Source: Sulfolobaceae archaeon (GTDB lineage: Archaea; Thermoproteota; Thermoprotei_A; Sulfolobales; Sulfolobaceae). Taken from it: a stretch of 7,693 bases of DNA. The notes under the pieces were generated by a model. It ran no database searches and was not told the DNA's origin. It saw only the letters and a list, made by a program, of their open reading frames with translations. Both the position numbers and the translations under genes were made by a program. Where the stretch lies: positions 1 through 7,693 of the forward strand of contig JAPYVG010000073.1 in the NCBI GenBank assembly GCA_028277025.1, given 5' to 3'. Each line of letters begins with the position of its first letter. Position 1 is the first letter of the stretch. Below are positions 5,621 to 7,693 of the stretch, piece by piece.

Positions 5621-5889
5621 AGTATTCCCGCCCTTCTCATGGATTCCTCGATCTTAGCCTTCACCTTGTCGCTCTTGAAGCCATTGCACGAAACCATCAC
5701 CACTTTTTCCTTCCTTACGTCATACACTATCTTGCACATCAAGTTGTAGTTAGTAGACCTCAAGGTCAAATCGCAAATTACCCCTGGAGTAATTTCCTCC
5801 TTAAAGAATATCCTCACGCCGTCCACCTCCATCATGAGCATACCGTCCTTCAACCTCTTGAACGCGTCGCAAACTAGGGGGTCCTTCAT
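5608..5889 (-). CDS. Unknown protein, 93 aa, third gene of a minus-strand operon
   Basis: I do not recognise the family. ATG 5889 overlaps the TGA of the gene before it by four bases (ATGA), and GGTGGTGA precedes it at a short distance, so it is translated from the same transcript. The protein is soluble and mixed: an N-terminal helix (VCDAFKRLKDG), then strands such as MLMMEVDGVRIFF and MCKIVYDVRKEKVVMVS, and a basic C-terminal helix (KSDKVKAKIEESMRRAG). It has four cysteines, at residues 7, 39, 52 and 68, not in a metal-binding spacing. The strand-rich core with a basic helix could bind nucleic acid or protein, but nothing identifies it. A hand count gives about 50% G+C at 5641-5700 against about 35% at 4501-4560 in the MFS gene, which hints at a different origin. 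Confidence 0.75.
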   Translation of the reverse strand: MKDPLVCDAFKRLKDGMLMMEVDGVRIFFKEEITPGVICDLTLRSTNYNLMCKIVYDVRKEKVVMVSCNGFKSDKVKAKIEESMRRAGILYSS

Positions 5890-6224
5890 TCTATCACCAC
5901 CGTAAGACCCTCTGAACAGGAGAGCTTTTTATTTCTGTATAGGGGTAGAAGCTTTTCCTCAACTGCCTTGGCTATGCACGGAAGGTAGGGGACGTATTCT
6001 TCGGGGACTTCGATGACCTCGTAGAAGTAGAGTTGTCCCTCTAAAAAGGGAGGGACTTTATACCCTCCCAAGTTTACATTGTCGTCCAAGTAGTCAACAA
6101 AGAGTACCCTGTTCTGGTTCCTTACCAGGAGAACCACGTTCTTTAGGAACGCTAGAGACCCCTTCACTTGTGATTTAAAAAAAGTTTTTCCTTTGAGCTT
6201 AATTTTGAGTAACATGAAAATCAC
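5886..6224 (-). CDS. Unknown protein, 109-112 aa, middle gene of the operon
   Basis: I do not recognise the family. The frame opens at GTG 6224, which overlaps the TGA of the preceding gene. ATG at 6215, codon 4, is better placed, five bases behind GGTGA, so a 109-residue product starting MLLKIKLKGK is more likely. The N-terminal third is basic and strand-like, with LAFLKNVVLLV and RVLFVDYLDD. The middle contains GGYKVPPFLEGQLYFYEVIE, and the C-terminal part is a helix with CIAKAVEEKLLPLY. There is no transmembrane segment of convincing length. Four-base overlaps with both neighbours show it is a fixed part of a three-gene unit, probably acting together with the membrane protein encoded first. 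Confidence 0.75.
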   Translation of the reverse strand: MIFMLLKIKLKGKTFFKSQVKGSLAFLKNVVLLVRNQNRVLFVDYLDDNVNLGGYKVPPFLEGQLYFYEVIEVPEEYVPYLPCIAKAVEEKLLPLYRNKKLSCSEGLTVVIE

Positions 6225-6616
6225 CCGAACATCAATTTCTGGAGCTTAGCATAGTAGTAGAGCAACAATATCTGGACTAAACATAATGCCATGATGGAAC
6301 CCATGAATAAAATCAGGTAAGTGGGAGGGGAGAAAGCTAATATGTAACCTGAGTATATGCCTATTGCTAAGATAGACTTTGCTATTCCATAGTATTCGGC
6401 CCACTTGAGGGTCATGACTATCATGGTTAATATGACGGCGTTGAATAGAGCAGACATCAAGGGTACGCTAACTAGGATGGACCTCTCTACGACGCTGCTG
6501 ACGGGTAACCCCACATAGGACAGAACTGAGTAAAGCGCCACAGAGAGTATGATGTTTACGGAGTAGAGAATAGCGGATGATATGACAACTGCCTTGTTCA
6601 TTTTTCCTACATCCAT
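6221..6616 (-). CDS. Small membrane protein with four predicted TM segments, first gene of the operon
   Basis: I do not recognise the family. The 131-residue product starts at ATG 6616; ATG 6601 (codon 6) is a possible alternative just behind the basic start of TM1. Four hydrophobic segments are visible at about residues 9-34, 47-70, 78-96 and 99-123, with a short basic tail (AKLQKLMFG). There are few charged residues within the membrane part and no signal of a known transporter or enzyme motif. The gene leads a tightly overlapping operon with two soluble proteins downstream, which suggests a membrane anchor or pore with cytoplasmic partners. That is inference from layout only. Small membrane proteins of this kind are common on crenarchaeal viruses and plasmids, consistent with the element. 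Confidence 0.8.
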   Translation of the reverse strand: MDVGKMNKAVVISSAILYSVNIILSVALYSVLSYVGLPVSSVVERSILVSVPLMSALFNAVILTMIVMTLKWAEYYGIAKSILAIGIYSGYILAFSPPTYLILFMGSIMALCLVQILLLYYYAKLQKLMFG

Positions 6617-6647
6617 CTCGTTCGCCTTCTACCTAATATTTCCTATA

Positions 6648-6660
6648 GACTTTAAATAAT
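6648..6660 (-). promoter_or_regulatory. TATA box of the three-gene operon
   Basis: On the minus strand ATTATTTAAAG lies about 26 bases before 6627, giving a short leader of about ten bases before ATG 6616. No strong ribosome binding site is present in this leader, as is common for the first gene of a Sulfolobales operon, whereas the two downstream genes have GGTGA sites. Confidence 0.5.
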
Positions 6661-6669
6661 AAAAGACTT

Positions 6670-6694
6670 TCTGTAGATCTCTATTTTCTACAGA
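6670..6694. repeat. 7-bp hairpin between the doubtful ORF and the operon promoter
   Basis: TCTGTAG (6670-6676) pairs with CTACAGA (6688-6694) across an 11-base loop. An AGATCT palindrome overlaps each arm (6675-6680 and 6692-6697). It lies directly upstream of the TATA box of the three-gene operon and shares the GTAGA/TCTAC core with the larger inverted repeat further right, so it may be an operator. Confidence 0.35.
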
Positions 6695-6927
6695 TCTCCA
6701 TCCGTCCTTTGCTGTAAATACATAGTTTCAAGCCCTCTAAGGAATTCTACAAACGCCGATTTGAATCCGTAAATGTCCGCAAAGAAACCTACGAGTTTGT
6801 AGAATTCCTTAATTAAATATAAACTTGTAGAACTATAACTTTGCCTGCTACACTCTATTGTTTCAATTTTTAGAACTAGAGATGTGCTTGTCCTTTTAGT
6901 ATTTAAAAGATTAAAATGTGCTTTCAC
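6688..6927 (-). CDS. Doubtful ORF, 79 aa
   Basis: The frame runs from GTG 6927 to TAG 6690-6688. It has no ribosome binding site and no recognisable motif. The composition is plausible for a protein in the second half (YLIKEFYKLVGFFADIYGF), but the frame is partly explained by the 17-bp inverted repeat it contains. A TTTTAAATACT tract (near 6905-6895) just inside the 5' end looks like a TATA box, which would place any true start further in, where there is no ATG. It could be a remnant of a real gene or a chance frame. It lies upstream of, and on the same strand as, the three-gene operon but is separated from it by that operon's own promoter. Confidence 0.25.
   Translation of the reverse strand: MKAHFNLLNTKRTSTSLVLKIETIECSRQSYSSTSLYLIKEFYKLVGFFADIYGFKSAFVEFLRGLETMYLQQRTDGDL
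6738..6811. repeat. Perfect 17-bp inverted repeat, 40-bp spacer
   Basis: TAAGGAATTCTACAAAC (6738-6754) is the exact reverse complement of 6795-6811, with 40 bases between them. Each arm contains TTGTAGAA or its complement, and a further TTGTAGAA stands alone at 6825-6832. The structure could be a large hairpin in RNA or DNA, the ends of a tiny non-autonomous element, or paired sites for a protein dimer. Confidence 0.85.
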
Positions 6928-7285
6928 TTAGGGAAGTAAGTGTTATGAGAGGATAATAGCAATATTAGCTGGAAAAAGTTAGTATACTATATACGATTAT
7001 TTAATGTAAAAGCTTGAATGCGGCAAAAATCTTTTTTAGCAACATTTTCTAAAATCAAACAGGAGATATTATTCAGTTTATAGATAAGTTATTGTGGTAA
7101 GAAGTTCACAGAATTTATACGAGATGAGGAGAACTGACAAAATAATTGAGGCATTTAAGGGTTTAACGTCTCATACTATGTAGATTCTTTCATCTAATAA
7201 TTAATCTAAATTATAATATTAGAATGAAAATTAACCCTTTAACATAAAGGTATTAAACCAAACCTATTAATTTAACGTTTTAGAC
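6928..7285. other. Gene-free AT-rich region before attR
   Basis: No ORF of convincing length is present on either strand. A 30-codon plus-strand frame near 7094-7186, starting at GTG, has no ribosome binding site and I do not accept it. If the element carried an SSV-type integrase, the larger 3' portion of its gene would be expected here on the minus strand. I find only stop-rich sequence with no integrase motif (no R...HxxR...Y block). A short inverted pair, AAGGGTT and AACCCTT, lies near 7158 and 7235. Confidence 0.55.
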
Positions 7286-7321
7286 ACCCGGTTGTCCGGG
7301 GTTCAAATCCCCGCGGCGGCA
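7286..7321 (+). repeat. attR: partial copy of tRNA-Phe (3' exon only)
   Basis: The last 36 bases of the tRNA-Phe gene are repeated here at 34 of 36 positions, covering the 3' side of the anticodon stem, variable loop, T arm, acceptor 3' strand and discriminator A. No 5' half of a tRNA is present upstream, so it is not a functional gene. The anticodon-stem strand is CCCGG instead of CCGGG. It marks the right boundary of the integrated element. Confidence 0.8.
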
Positions 7322-7585
7322 TTACCTGGATATGGATTATTCTTGGATATATTGCGTAGCTTACTTAGAAGATTTTATGCGAATATTTAGAGCTTCAACA
7401 AATTAAAACTTCCATTCTGATAGTTTAATTATAAGGTCTTAATATATTAAGGAAAATAATTATTTATATTGTAAAAAACTAAAAGAATACTTGAAAGTAG
7501 TTCGAAGTGCTATTTGTTCTTGTTCTATCTAATAGCTAAATGACAGTCTTTGTTAGCAAGTATTGCATTTTTAAGGAGATAATAA

Positions 7586-7681
7586 CGCCGGGGGCGGGAT
7601 TCGAACCCGCGCACGGTGACCCGTACTGGCTATCCTAGTAAGCTCTCAAGGCCAGCCCCTTAACCGCTCGGGCACCCCGGC
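7586..7681 (-). tRNA. tRNA-Ser (anticodon UGA) with a 13-nt intron
   Basis: Read on the minus strand, the acceptor stem GCCGGGG (7681-7675) pairs with CCCCGGC (7593-7587), with discriminator G at 7586. G73 and a long variable arm (ACGG-GTCA-CCGT) identify a class II serine tRNA. The anticodon stem CTGGC (7655-7651) pairs with GCCAG (7630-7626). The loop starts C-T-TGA-G, giving anticodon UGA at 7648-7646, which reads UCA and possibly other UCN codons. A 13-nt intron (7644-7632) lies between positions 37 and 38, the canonical archaeal site. The T arm is GCGGG-TTCGAAT-CCCGC. The promoter lies beyond the window. The gene is outside the integrated element and was probably close to tRNA-Phe before the insertion. 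Confidence 0.95.
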
Positions 7682-7693
7682 ATTCATCATATT

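Larger units (their letters stand above)
128..7321. mobile_element. Decayed element integrated at tRNA-Phe
   Basis: The segment is bounded by the intact tRNA-Phe gene on the left and by a direct repeat of its 3' exon on the right (7286-7321), the arrangement left by integrative viruses and plasmids of Sulfolobales. I see no full integrase, replication or capsid gene inside. What remains is an IS607-type insertion, a broken SnoaL/MFS operon, several gene remnants, a Cys-rich peptide pair and an unknown three-gene operon. Differences between the two att copies and the many broken genes suggest an old, immobile insertion, or an attP brought from a host with a slightly different tRNA-Phe. The boundaries are inferred from the repeat alone. 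An alternative is an ancient partial tRNA duplication unrelated to integration. Confidence 0.6.

Noticed and set aside
6738..6811. Inverted repeat as a CRISPR or CRISPR-like unit
   Set aside because: Only one inverted pair is present, with no regularly spaced direct repeats anywhere in the window.
7094..7186. 30-codon plus-strand ORF near the right end of the element
   Set aside because: Too short, no ribosome binding site, and no similarity to an integrase C-terminal motif that I could see.
7286..7321. A second functional tRNA-Phe gene
   Set aside because: Only the 3' exon is present. The bases upstream have no D arm, anticodon or 5' acceptor strand.
7332..7406. 24-codon ORF MDYSWIYCVAYLEDF... 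just right of attR
   Set aside because: Short, no ribosome binding site and no partner; could be chance in a 264-base intergenic stretch between attR and tRNA-Ser.

Overview
The window looks like the chromosome of a thermoacidophilic crenarchaeon of the order Sulfolobales. The grounds are two tRNA genes with short introns after anticodon position 37, AT-rich intergenic DNA with archaeal TATA boxes, GGTGA-type ribosome binding sites, tightly overlapping genes, and an IS607-type element whose TnpB has the 'LRHRIHQWS' signature familiar from Sulfolobus. I cannot assign a species.

Layout. An intact tRNA-Phe(GAA) gene (38-127, + strand) is followed by about 7.2 kb that ends in a second copy of only the tRNA-Phe 3' exon (7286-7321). 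Beyond it lie 264 gene-free bases and a tRNA-Ser(UGA) gene (7586-7681, - strand). A tRNA gene plus a downstream partial copy is the classic footprint of site-specific integration, so I read 128-7321 as an integrated, now decayed element. No integrase gene survives inside it. An antisense reading frame through the tRNA core recalls the split integrase genes of SSV-type viruses.

Inside the element, from left to right: (1) a gene-poor AT-rich stretch; (2) a minus-strand pair coding for a ~146-residue unknown protein, apparently with an AUA (or ACG) start, and a coupled 53-residue acidic peptide with six cysteines; (3) gene debris, including the C-terminal end of a retropepsin-like aspartic protease; (4) an IS607-family element with an intact tnpB and a wrecked tnpA serine recombinase; (5) a plus-strand operon for a SnoaL-like protein and a 12-TM MFS transporter, both broken by small slippage-type mutations; (6) a membrane-protein remnant; (7) a compact three-gene minus-strand operon of unknown function with higher G+C; (8) a doubtful ORF holding a perfect 17-bp inverted repeat, then gene-free DNA up to attR.

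The main points are: an intact TnpB beside a dead transposase, with the canonical RuvC-II glutamate absent and a candidate substitute 46 residues downstream; an exact 17-bp tandem duplication that alone breaks the MFS gene and would restore it if lost; a hidden Cys-rich peptide gene with a strong coupled ribosome binding site; and the integration footprint around tRNA-Phe.
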